Assembly (NCBI GenBank): GCA_017640685.1
Contig: JAEPQF010000016.1
Location: 1-40,213, forward strand
Reading direction: 5' to 3'
DNA: 40,213 bases
Source: Hyphomicrobiales bacterium
Lineage (GTDB): Bacteria; Pseudomonadota; Alphaproteobacteria; Rhizobiales; HXMU1428-3
Every line of letters begins with the position of its first letter. Positions within the stretch are counted from its first letter, which is position 1. The notes under the pieces are model-generated. The model ran no database searches and was not told where the DNA came from. It saw only the letters and a list, made by a program, of their open reading frames with translations. Below are positions 1-6,992 of this stretch, piece by piece. A program made the position numbers and the translations under genes.

Positions 1-303
1 CTGAAAAGTAACATTCGGCATACTAAGAGAAAAATTAGATATGCGTTTTGCTACAGGCGACGTATCAGTCCGCAGCATATGAAGCCCAGCATTAAAGGCA
101 ACAATCTTAATATCAACCTCTTCACCTAAGCTTGAATAATGCCGTGAAACATTGGCAGCCACATTCAAAGCAGCATTCATCTTAGCCACCTCATTGTCAC
201 TCACTTGCAAAACCAATTTGTGAACGCCTTCCTCTGCCTGAACCATGAATGATGAACTGATCAGTAAAAACAGAGATATAAAAACCTTCAAAATTGATTT
301 CAT
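1..303 (-). CDS. DsrE-like exported protein (3' end truncated by window edge)
   Basis: An open frame of 101 codons runs from an ATG at 303 off the left edge, so the C-terminus is missing. A GGAG Shine-Dalgarno sits about 9 nt upstream of the ATG. The first ~23 residues are a signal peptide (KSILKVF, then a hydrophobic run ending near MVQA). The mature part (HKLVLQVSDNEVAKMNAALN, then EVDIKIVAFNAGLHML) has the pattern of small periplasmic DsrE/DsrF-like proteins, which often accompany sulfur genes. No cysteine is visible in the part present. The family call rests on pattern recognition only; the exact role is unknown. It lies downstream of the GntR gene on the same strand, 116 nt away. Confidence 0.6.
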   Translation of the reverse strand, partial: MKSILKVFISLFLLISSSFMVQAEEGVHKLVLQVSDNEVAKMNAALNVAANVSRHYSSLGEEVDIKIVAFNAGLHMLRTDTSPVAKRISNFSLSMPNVTFQ

Positions 304-419
304 AAAAACGCTCCATGAGTAAATGAATGAATTTTTTACATTCGCACAAAGCAATATACAAGAAAACCTAAAAATAAAGAAACCTTGTTCAAGTTTTTAT
401 GAAGTGACAAAAACTCACC

Positions 420-1193
420 TTACCTTTTCACCTCAAGAGACCATGATTTGCGTTTTGCTGATAATTTATCCCGCCTGTCCAAATCTTGTTTTTTCTTCCA
501 AAGCATTTCTTGATATTCAAGATGTTTCAACAAAGCTTTTTTAGCCTTTTTAGCTGCCCCTTCCTCAATCGCTTTTACAATATCTTCATGCTGCGAAAGA
601 ATGACTTTTAATTCTTTTTCATCACTTAAGAAAAACAAATGACTTTGCTCAATCGCATGACTTAAAACATCCTGCAGTGAACGCGCAACTTGAATGGTCA
701 CCAAATTCCCAGTCGCTTCCAATAACGCCATATGAAAATCAATATCAAGTTCACTAATTTTAGAAAATTCACCACTATCAAATGCCTCACACATCATTTC
801 ATGAAACCGTCGAATTTCCTTTTTCTCTTCACCACTTGCAGACACAGCAACCTCAGCAACACTTTCTCCTTCAATAAGCATACGAAATCTCAAATAATCA
901 GAAATAGCGTCCTCAGAACTCCCTAAAAGATTTAAAAGTGGGTCGGCAAGTGAACGTCCAATAGCTGTAGAAACCCGAAAGCCAGACCCATGCCGCGAAA
1001 CCAACAAACCTTCCGTCACTAAAGCCTGCAAGGCACTCCGAACAGATGTTCGAGACACATCCAAACGAACTGCCAAATCCCGCTCACCAGGGAGTTGATC
1101 ACCCGGCTGCAAAACATCAGAAGCAATTAATTCTCTAATTTGGGCAATAATAGCCGCTGTAATATTAGGCGCGACAACAGGGGTAAACGACAC
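420..1193 (-). CDS. GntR/FadR-type regulator, LldR/PdhR-like
   Basis: 257 residues starting at GTG, with AGGAG about 10 nt upstream. An N-terminal winged helix (about residues 10-75; LPGERDLAVRLDVSRTSVR is the recognition-helix region of GntR proteins) is followed by an all-helical FCD ligand domain (about 85-235), with the DIDFH and SQHEDIV segments that carry the usual metal-binding Asp and His. FadR-group regulators typically bind small carboxylates and are displaced from DNA by them. It is divergent from an L-lactate dehydrogenase gene, and the intergenic region holds a TGGT-N3-ACCA box, so a lactate- or 2-oxoacid-responsive repressor such as LldR is the best inference. The effector is not shown by the sequence. 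Confidence 0.88.
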   Translation of the reverse strand: MSFTPVVAPNITAAIIAQIRELIASDVLQPGDQLPGERDLAVRLDVSRTSVRSALQALVTEGLLVSRHGSGFRVSTAIGRSLADPLLNLLGSSEDAISDYLRFRMLIEGESVAEVAVSASGEEKKEIRRFHEMMCEAFDSGEFSKISELDIDFHMALLEATGNLVTIQVARSLQDVLSHAIEQSHLFFLSDEKELKVILSQHEDIVKAIEEGAAKKAKKALLKHLEYQEMLWKKKQDLDRRDKLSAKRKSWSLEVKR

Positions 1194-1215
1194 GGGCTTG
1201 CAACTCCTTTAAAAA

Positions 1216-1261
1216 ATTGGTATGACCATTATACCAACAAATTGATAATACCACTATACCA
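1216..1261. promoter_or_regulatory. Candidate GntR operators between the regulator and lldD
   Basis: Positions 1216-1230 read ATTGGTATGACCATT, nearly identical to the PdhR-type box as I remember it (TGGT-N3-ACCA core). The same stretch also reads TGGTA-N9-TACCA at 1218-1236. A second copy with one mismatch (TGATA-N9-TACCA) lies at 1243-1261, 25 bp downstream. Both lie between the two divergent starts and could repress both genes. Confidence 0.6.
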
Positions 1262-1303
1262 AAAAGTAAAAAGTTAAAAACCCTCCATTTGAAGGAAAAA
1301 CGC

Positions 1304-2455
1304 ATGCGTCTCTCAAAATGTCATAATTTCCAGGATTTTAGAAAACTGGCAAAGCAAAAATTACCATCACCCATTTTTCACTATATTGATGGCGCTGCAG
1401 AAGATGAAACAACCTACAGAAGAAATACTGAAGCCTTTGAGAGTTGCGACCTTGTCCCAAATGTGCTGGCAGGCGTTGAAAAAATAGACATGAGCACCAC
1501 CATTTTCGGTCGCAAACTAGACATGCCACTTTTCTGCGCTCCAACAGCGTTGCAAAGATTGTTTCATCATGATGGGGAAAGAGCTGTTGCCAAAGCTGCT
1601 CAAAAAAACAACACCATGTTTGGCGTTTCCTCCCTTGGCACAGTCAGCATTGAAGAAATCGCAGAGCTTATCGACACCCCTAAAATGTTCCAACTCTATT
1701 TTCATAAAGATAGAGGGTTAAACGACGCCATGATCGAACGCGCCAAAAAAGCAAATTTTGATGTACTGGCTTTAACGGTTGATTCAATCACTGGCGGCAA
1801 TAGGGAAAGAGACGTGGTTACAGGCTTTACTTCTCCCCCAAAACTAACCTTAAAAAGCCTCATTAGCTTTGCCACTCACCCTGCCTGGGCTATCAACCAT
1901 TTCACTCACGAAAAATTCAAGCTCCCTCAACTGGAAGATCATGTTGATCAAGGCACAGACATCGCTATTTCCGTAAGCAACTATTTTAAAACCATGTTGG
2001 ATCAATCCATGTCGTGGAATGACGCTGAAGATATTTGCAAAAAATGGAGCGGTGAATTTTGCCTAAAAGGTATCATGAGTGTTGAAGACGCAAAAAAAGC
2101 AGTTGATATCGGAGCTACCGGCATCATCGTCTCTAATCATGGAGGACGCCAGCTCGATGGTTCCCGCTCTTCCTTTGATCAACTAGCTGAAATCGTAGAT
2201 GCTGTTGGCGATAAATTAGATGTCATTTTTGATAGCGGCATTCAAAGAGGCACTCATGTTCTAAAAGCCTTGTCTCTTGGCGCCAAAGCCTGCGCTGGCG
2301 GCCGGTTATATCTATATGCTTTAGCCGCCGCCGGACAACCAGGTGTGGAACGTGCGCTAAAATTATTCAGAGAAGAAATCGAACGCGATATGATGTTGAT
2401 GGGTTGTCAAACCATCAACCAATTATCCCGAGAAAATCTAAGGTTTAGAAATTAA
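1304..2455 (+). CDS. lldD: FMN-dependent L-lactate dehydrogenase (alpha-hydroxy-acid oxidase family)
   Basis: 383 residues forming the FMN-binding TIM barrel of the LldD/glycolate oxidase family, which oxidises L-lactate to pyruvate at the inner membrane with electrons passing to quinone. Visible marks are the phosphate and substrate motif SNHGGRQLDG at 277-286 (His279 is the family catalytic base), TVDSITGGNRERD mid-protein, and DSGIQRGTHVLKALSLGA near the end. I chose ATG 1304 because GAAGGA sits 7 nt upstream; an in-frame TTG at 1289 would add five residues and overlap the Shine-Dalgarno. The divergent GntR regulator and the boxes at 1216-1261 suggest induction by lactate. Other 2-hydroxy acids (glycolate, mandelate) cannot be excluded as substrates. 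Confidence 0.88.
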   Translation: MRLSKCHNFQDFRKLAKQKLPSPIFHYIDGAAEDETTYRRNTEAFESCDLVPNVLAGVEKIDMSTTIFGRKLDMPLFCAPTALQRLFHHDGERAVAKAAQKNNTMFGVSSLGTVSIEEIAELIDTPKMFQLYFHKDRGLNDAMIERAKKANFDVLALTVDSITGGNRERDVVTGFTSPPKLTLKSLISFATHPAWAINHFTHEKFKLPQLEDHVDQGTDIAISVSNYFKTMLDQSMSWNDAEDICKKWSGEFCLKGIMSVEDAKKAVDIGATGIIVSNHGGRQLDGSRSSFDQLAEIVDAVGDKLDVIFDSGIQRGTHVLKALSLGAKACAGGRLYLYALAAAGQPGVERALKLFREEIERDMMLMGCQTINQLSRENLRFRN

Positions 2456-2479
2456 AAAATATAAAACACCTCAATTAAT

Positions 2480-2524
2480 GGGAAATAAGGCAATCATAAG
2501 CACTAAAAAACGCCTTATTTTCCC
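2480..2524. terminator. Possible terminator after lldD
   Basis: GGGAAATAAGGC at 2480-2491 pairs with GCCTTATTTTCCC at 2512-2524, with one bulged base and a 20-nt loop. No clear T-run follows, so termination is only possible. The rest of 2525-2688 shows nothing I can name. Confidence 0.35.
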
Positions 2525-2688
2525 GCCAACTTACCGAGAATAAAACCTTAAACTTATCTGTGAAAACTTAAACAAGCCGCTTAAAGCAAAGAACATTCTA
2601 TTTGTTGCGAAATAAACCTAATTAACTTAAGGTTGGCGCCAATAACATAGGGTTTAATGGCCAAAAAACTATTCTAAAGAGGTGTCAA

Positions 2689-3513
2689 ATGGTTCGGTTT
2701 ATTCTTAGCGCTGGTGTTACACTAGGTCTCTTACTAAGTCTTTTAATCTCAACCACATCAGTTGCCTCAGCCAGAGCTTGTGGCAATACTTCCAAAGGCT
2801 TCAATAGTTGGTTGGTGAGCTTCAAAAAAGAAATGAAAGCAAAAGGCTTTTCCAACCGCGCCGTCAATTCTTCTTTAAATGGTGTTAAATATAGCCACAA
2901 AGTCATCCGTCTAGATCGTAGCCAAAAATCGTTCAAACAAAGTTTTGATGTCTTTTACAAACGCCGCACCAGAGGCATGGTCCGCATCGGCCGCAAAAAA
3001 ATGAAACGCTATGCCAAAACCTTTGCTCGTGTTGAGAAGAAATATGGCGTCCCAGCTCCGCTGCTCACCTCAATTTGGGGGCTAGAAACTGCCTTTGGCA
3101 CCTTCATGGGCAAAAAAGACATCATGAGCTCACTCGCAACCCTTTCTTACGATTGCCGCCGCTCAGCTTTTTTCACAGCTGAACTCATCGCAGCAATAAA
3201 AATTGTCGATGATGGCCACTTAACGCGTAAACAAATGCGTGGTGCCTGGGCTGGTGAAATCGGCCAAACTCAATTCCTTGCCACACGCTTTGTTGATTAT
3301 GCCATCGACTTTGATGGTAACAACAAAATCGACCTCTACCGCTCAGTGCCAGATGTTTTAGCTTCAACCGCAGCTTGGTTCAAAGGCAATGGCTGGAAAA
3401 CCGGAGAAGGCTGGAAACCAGGTTCTGCGAATTATGAAGTGATCGCTAAGTGGAACAAAGCAAGAGTTTATCAAAAAACAATCTCTCGCTTGGCAGATGA
3501 ATTAGCAAAATAA
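2689..3513 (+). CDS. Lytic murein transglycosylase, MltB-like
   Basis: 274 residues. A signal peptide covers about residues 1-27 (FILSAGVTLGLLLSLLI, cleavage near VASA). The mature protein has the MltB-type transglycosylase fold: APLLTSIWGLETAFGTF carries the catalytic Glu (Glu133) in the family's ETxFG context, followed by AGEIGQTQFLATRFVDYAID and DLYRSVPDVLASTAAWF. Such enzymes cleave the MurNAc-GlcNAc bond of peptidoglycan in the periplasm and leave 1,6-anhydro-MurNAc ends. It is shorter than E. coli MltB and has no lipobox, so it is probably a soluble periplasmic form. AGAGGTG precedes the ATG. It sits 36 nt upstream of an exported GH3 hexosaminidase, probably in one transcript. Confidence 0.87.
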   Translation: MVRFILSAGVTLGLLLSLLISTTSVASARACGNTSKGFNSWLVSFKKEMKAKGFSNRAVNSSLNGVKYSHKVIRLDRSQKSFKQSFDVFYKRRTRGMVRIGRKKMKRYAKTFARVEKKYGVPAPLLTSIWGLETAFGTFMGKKDIMSSLATLSYDCRRSAFFTAELIAAIKIVDDGHLTRKQMRGAWAGEIGQTQFLATRFVDYAIDFDGNNKIDLYRSVPDVLASTAAWFKGNGWKTGEGWKPGSANYEVIAKWNKARVYQKTISRLADELAK

Positions 3514-3549
3514 TCTCGATCATTATTAAAAAGAAACGGAACCGAACTC

Positions 3550-4635
3550 GTGAAATTGATAAGTAAAATTTTCGCATCAATACTCTTTGTCTGCTGCATT
3601 TCAGTCAACGCAACGGCTGCTGATCGCAATCATATGATCGGACAAATGCTCATGATGGGTTTCCAAGGCGGCAGCGCCAATGGCGCAAGTGCGAAAAGAT
3701 TGGCAAGCCAAATAAAAAAAGGCCAAGTCGGATCTGTTGTTTTTCTTGGATATAATTTCAAAAGAAAATCTTCCGTGAAACAACTCACCTCTCTTTTTAA
3801 AAATGCAGCCGGTAATAATAAACTTTTCATCGCACTAGATATGGAAGGCGGTTCGGTTCAAAGGTTGGGAAGAAAACTCGGTTACCCTTCAATTCCATCA
3901 GCCAGATCGGTTGCGAAAAAACAGTCCCCAGCGCAAGCCAAATCAACATATAGAAAACTCGCCTCAATTAGTAAAAATGCCGGATTTAATATGAACTTAG
4001 GTCCCGTAGTGGACCTTCTCTCAAACCCAAGAAATCCTGTGATAGCAAAATGGAATAGAGCTTACAGCCCAGACCCTAAAAAAGTAACCGCATTTGCCAG
4101 GAGCTTTGTAAAGGCACACAAAGAAGTTGGCATTATCACAGTTCTCAAACACTTCCCTGGTCACGGCTCAAGCATTGGCGATAGCCACGACGGGTTTGTA
4201 AACATCTCAAATACCTGGAAAAACAAAGAGTTAGATCCATTCAATCAACTCATTAAATCAGGTGATGCACCAGCTATTATGCCTGGTCACCTTATCCATA
4301 AACGTATAGCAAGTGATGGTGTCCCCGTTTCAATTTCCAAACCAGCTATTTCAGGTTTGCTAAGAAACAAACTCGGTTATAACGGCCTAGTTATTTCAGA
4401 CGATTTACAAATGGGCGCCATTGCGAAAAACTACAGCTATAAAAACACCATCATCAGGGCAGTGAATGCGGGTGTCGATATTTTGATGATTTCAAATTCA
4501 AGAAAACCTGACCCTAACCTACCAGTCAAAACAATTGCACTTATCTCTAAAGCAATTGACGAAGGAAAAATCGCACCAGGTAAAATTGAAAGCGCCTACA
4601 AAAGAATTATGCGCGCCAAAGCCACAATAAAATAA
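3550..4635 (+). CDS. Exported GH3-family beta-N-acetylhexosaminidase (NagZ-like)
   Basis: 361 residues from a GTG. The first ~24 residues are a clear signal peptide (KLISKIFASILFVCCISVNA then ATAADR). The GH3 barrel follows: MLMMGFQGGS, ALDMEGGSVQRL, KHFPGHGSSIGDSHDGF at 200-216 (the KHFPGHG loop carries the NagZ His/Asp acid-base pair), and LVISDDLQMG, where Asp284 or Asp285 is the expected nucleophile. NagZ removes GlcNAc from muropeptides and in Gram-negatives normally acts in the cytoplasm; this copy is apparently exported. It follows the lytic transglycosylase by 36 nt, suggesting paired peptidoglycan trimming in the periplasm. No C-terminal GH3 domain is present. Substrate is inferred from family. 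Confidence 0.85.
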   Translation: MKLISKIFASILFVCCISVNATAADRNHMIGQMLMMGFQGGSANGASAKRLASQIKKGQVGSVVFLGYNFKRKSSVKQLTSLFKNAAGNNKLFIALDMEGGSVQRLGRKLGYPSIPSARSVAKKQSPAQAKSTYRKLASISKNAGFNMNLGPVVDLLSNPRNPVIAKWNRAYSPDPKKVTAFARSFVKAHKEVGIITVLKHFPGHGSSIGDSHDGFVNISNTWKNKELDPFNQLIKSGDAPAIMPGHLIHKRIASDGVPVSISKPAISGLLRNKLGYNGLVISDDLQMGAIAKNYSYKNTIIRAVNAGVDILMISNSRKPDPNLPVKTIALISKAIDEGKIAPGKIESAYKRIMRAKATIK

Positions 4636-4684
4636 CAAGCTGAGGGCTGTCTAAATGAACAAGAGAGATTTAAACTTAACCACT

Positions 4685-5467
4685 TTAATCACCAGATACG
4701 ACAGCCAATCTTTTTTGCGATAAAAATTCGCGGCGTAAATTTTCATTACTTTTTCTAAAGCTTTGCTCAACAAAATCAATATGGTCCCAAGCAGCCTGCG
4801 CTGCATCTTCAGCACGCCCTTCCAAAACTGCAAAGCCAATTAATTTATGTTGGCGAATAAGCTCATCACCACTACCAACAACAGCAAGTAAGAAATCTGG
4901 ATTATAAAACACGCCCTTATGAGTGAGTTCATAAATAGACGCCATCGTATGGATCATCATAGTATTATGACAAGCATCAACAATCGCAGCATGAAAATCT
5001 ATATCAGCTTTTTTAGCCGTCTTGTCTTCTCCCGCCAAATGGGCACGTTCATGTTCTGCAAGTAAATATCTGATAATTTCCTTATCCGAATTCGTCGCCC
5101 TTGTAGCAGCAAGCCGCGCCGCAAAAGCTTCTTGCTCTCGGCGATATTCAAGGTAATCATAAAAAGCAGCTTGATTTCGGGATATAAGGTTGATCAAAGC
5201 CGGGTTCATAGCCGAGCCAATAATAGGCCCAACAAAAGACCCTTCACCGTGCTTCACAACAACAAGCTTGAGCTCTTCTAACCGTTGTAAAGCTTCACGA
5301 ATTTTAGGTCGTGAAACATCCATCGCATCCGCCATTTCGCGTTCAGAAGGTAACTTAGCTCCCTCCTTAAGAACCCCAGTAACAATCAAATTCTCAATTT
5401 GATGTGTCACTGAATCAACCACCGTCTCATGGTCAATCGGTTCAAATATAGCAGATTTCTTCTTCAT
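4685..5467 (-). CDS. GntR/FadR-type regulator of the TRAP-lactate cluster
   Basis: 260 residues. The winged helix (about 12-80) includes LPSEREMADAMDVSRPKIRE, and the FCD domain (about 95-240) includes ADIDFHAAIVDACHN and the RQHKLI segment with its metal-ligand His. It is divergent from the dctP-dctQM-dld-pyc cluster with a 300-bp gap. Near-identical ACTGGTAAAC sequences occur just upstream of its own start and about 90 bp upstream of dctP, suggesting autoregulation and control of the cluster. The likely effector is the transported carboxylate, by inference only. It is a paralogue of the regulator at 420-1193, and both may read similar operators. Confidence 0.88.
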   Translation of the reverse strand: MKKKSAIFEPIDHETVVDSVTHQIENLIVTGVLKEGAKLPSEREMADAMDVSRPKIREALQRLEELKLVVVKHGEGSFVGPIIGSAMNPALINLISRNQAAFYDYLEYRREQEAFAARLAATRATNSDKEIIRYLLAEHERAHLAGEDKTAKKADIDFHAAIVDACHNTMMIHTMASIYELTHKGVFYNPDFLLAVVGSGDELIRQHKLIGFAVLEGRAEDAAQAAWDHIDFVEQSFRKSNENLRREFLSQKRLAVVSGD

Positions 5468-5480
5468 TAATCATCAATCT

Positions 5481-5500
5481 CGTAACTGGTAAACCTAATT
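5481..5500. promoter_or_regulatory. Candidate operator near the GntR start
   Basis: CGTAACTGGTAAACCTAATT lies 14 nt upstream of the regulator's ATG. Apart from one extra A and one substitution, it matches the sequence at 5668-5685 over about 18 positions. It keeps only one TGGTA half-site. Apart from these two sites and A/T-rich promoter-like sequence, I see nothing else in the 5468-5767 gap. Confidence 0.45.
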
Positions 5501-5667
5501 ATAAATTATATAGCCACTAAATACAAAAGTGTCACCAATCATTATAAAACAAAATTACGCATACCAATAAATACTTAGGCAATAGCTAATAAGCTATTGT
5601 TTTTTATGAGTTTTAAGATAAAGAGCTTTGAAAACTAAAAAATTTCAGTAAAAAAACATTGAACTAT

Positions 5668-5691
5668 CGTACTGGTAAACTTAATATACCA
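5668..5691. promoter_or_regulatory. Candidate operator upstream of dctP
   Basis: CGTACTGGTAAACTTAAT at 5668-5685 repeats the site at 5481-5500. It extends to the palindrome TGGTA-N9-TACCA (5673-5691), the same half-sites and spacing as in the lldD regulatory region at 1218-1236. Confidence 0.5.
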
Positions 5692-5767
5692 CCACTCACA
5701 AGCTTTTAAAACAATCAATCACAATTATGAAAAAAGCTAAGTGATTAATAATCGTCGTGGAGGAATT

Positions 5768-6814
5768 ATGAAAAAATCTATCTTAGCAGTAGCAGCTACT
5801 GTAGCCGCTATTTCTTTTGCACCTGCAGCAATAGCCGCAGACAAACTTCTCTTAAAAACACCAATTGCTTTTAAGAGTACACTTCCAGGTCTTGGCACGC
5901 CAATTCCAAGAGTTGCAAAAGAACTCGACCGCATGTCAGGCGGCTCATTAAAAATGAAAGTCTATGAGCCAGGCAAACTTGTTAAAGCCTTCGAAATTCT
6001 AGACACAGTTTCATCAGGTAAAATTAATTCAGGCTATGCAACAGCTGGTTACTGGTCAGGTAAGATGCCAGCAGCTTCATTGTTCTCTGCGGTTCCTTTT
6101 GGCCCAGAAACAGGCGAATATATGGCTTGGATGTATTACGGCAATGGCCTTAAACTTTATCAAGAAATGTACGATAAAAACGGTTACAACATTAAAGTAC
6201 TTCCTTGTGCAATCATTGCTCCTGAAACCTCAGGTTGGTTCGGTAAAGAAATCAACAAGCCAGAAGATCTTAAGGGCCTAAAAATGCGTTTCTTTGGCCT
6301 TGGTGGTAAAGTAATGCAAAAAATGGGTGTGGCTACATCTCTTCTTCCTGGTGGAGACATCTTCCCAGCTCTAGAAAAAGGCGCAATCGATGCAACTGAA
6401 TTCTCAATGCCTGCTATCGATAAGCTTCTAGGCTTCCATAAACTCGTTAAATATAACTATTTCCCTGGCTGGCATCAGCAATCAACAATTTTCGAACTTC
6501 TTATTAATAAGAAAGTTTGGAACGGCATGTCAGATCAACATAAAGCGATCTTAGAAAATGCATGTAAAGCTTCAATGGCTGACAGCTACGCTGAAGGTGA
6601 AGCTATTCAACATGACGTTTTGAAAGAAAATGTTGAAAAGAATGGCGTGAAAATCAAACGTTGGAACGACGAAATGCTCGCAGCTTTCAAAAAAGCTTGG
6701 GACGAAGTTGTTAAAGAAGAAAAAGACGAATTCTTCCATAAAGTTTTAGCCGACATGAACAAATTCCGTGAAGACTATAAACTATGGAAAAACAACGCGT
6801 TTCTTCCACGCTAA
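5768..6814 (+). CDS. dctP: TRAP transporter solute-binding protein (DctP family, TakP/lactate-binding type)
   Basis: 348 residues with a signal peptide of ~24 residues (KKSILAVAATVAAISFAPAA, cleavage near AIAA). It is a periplasmic binding protein that feeds the DctQM membrane part. The segments YEPGKLVKAFEILDTVSSGK, GYATAGYWSGKMP, LEKGAIDATEFSMP and YNYFPGWHQQSTIFELLIN match the subgroup containing TakP (2-oxoacids) and the lactate-binding TRAP proteins. Start ATG 5768 is preceded by GGAGG; an in-frame GTG at 5741 is too far upstream. Downstream dld and pyc favour lactate or pyruvate as ligand, but this is inferred. A stem-loop after the gene would let it be expressed above dctQM. Confidence 0.9.
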   Translation: MKKSILAVAATVAAISFAPAAIAADKLLLKTPIAFKSTLPGLGTPIPRVAKELDRMSGGSLKMKVYEPGKLVKAFEILDTVSSGKINSGYATAGYWSGKMPAASLFSAVPFGPETGEYMAWMYYGNGLKLYQEMYDKNGYNIKVLPCAIIAPETSGWFGKEINKPEDLKGLKMRFFGLGGKVMQKMGVATSLLPGGDIFPALEKGAIDATEFSMPAIDKLLGFHKLVKYNYFPGWHQQSTIFELLINKKVWNGMSDQHKAILENACKASMADSYAEGEAIQHDVLKENVEKNGVKIKRWNDEMLAAFKKAWDEVVKEEKDEFFHKVLADMNKFREDYKLWKNNAFLPR

Positions 6815-6852
6815 TAGCGAGAAACCAGGTTCATCATAAATTTTAAGATGAG

Positions 6853-6879
6853 AGAGCGGCAATTTAGATTTGCCGCTCT
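6853..6879 (+). terminator. Stem-loop between dctP and dctQM
   Basis: AGAGCGGCAA (6853-6862) pairs perfectly with TTGCCGCTCT (6870-6879) around a 7-nt loop. Only a weak T-run follows later. Such intra-operon hairpins usually give partial termination or stabilise the upstream mRNA, so that binding protein exceeds membrane subunits. Confidence 0.55.
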
Positions 6880-6992
6880 GAATGGTTAAATTTTTAAATA
6901 GAAATAGAATATAATTAAAAAAATAGAATAATAGAAACAATCTAAATGATACCGAAGGTGAAAGATTGATCTAAGTTTGGGGATTAGTACAT

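Noticed and set aside
323-544. Plus-strand frame over the DsrE-GntR gap
   Set aside because: No ribosome site or recognisable product; mostly antisense to the GntR gene.
4645-4706. GGCTGTC facing GACAGCC, as a terminator between convergent genes
   Set aside because: Arms of only 7 bp are 48 nt apart and one lies inside the GntR coding region; chance is likely.
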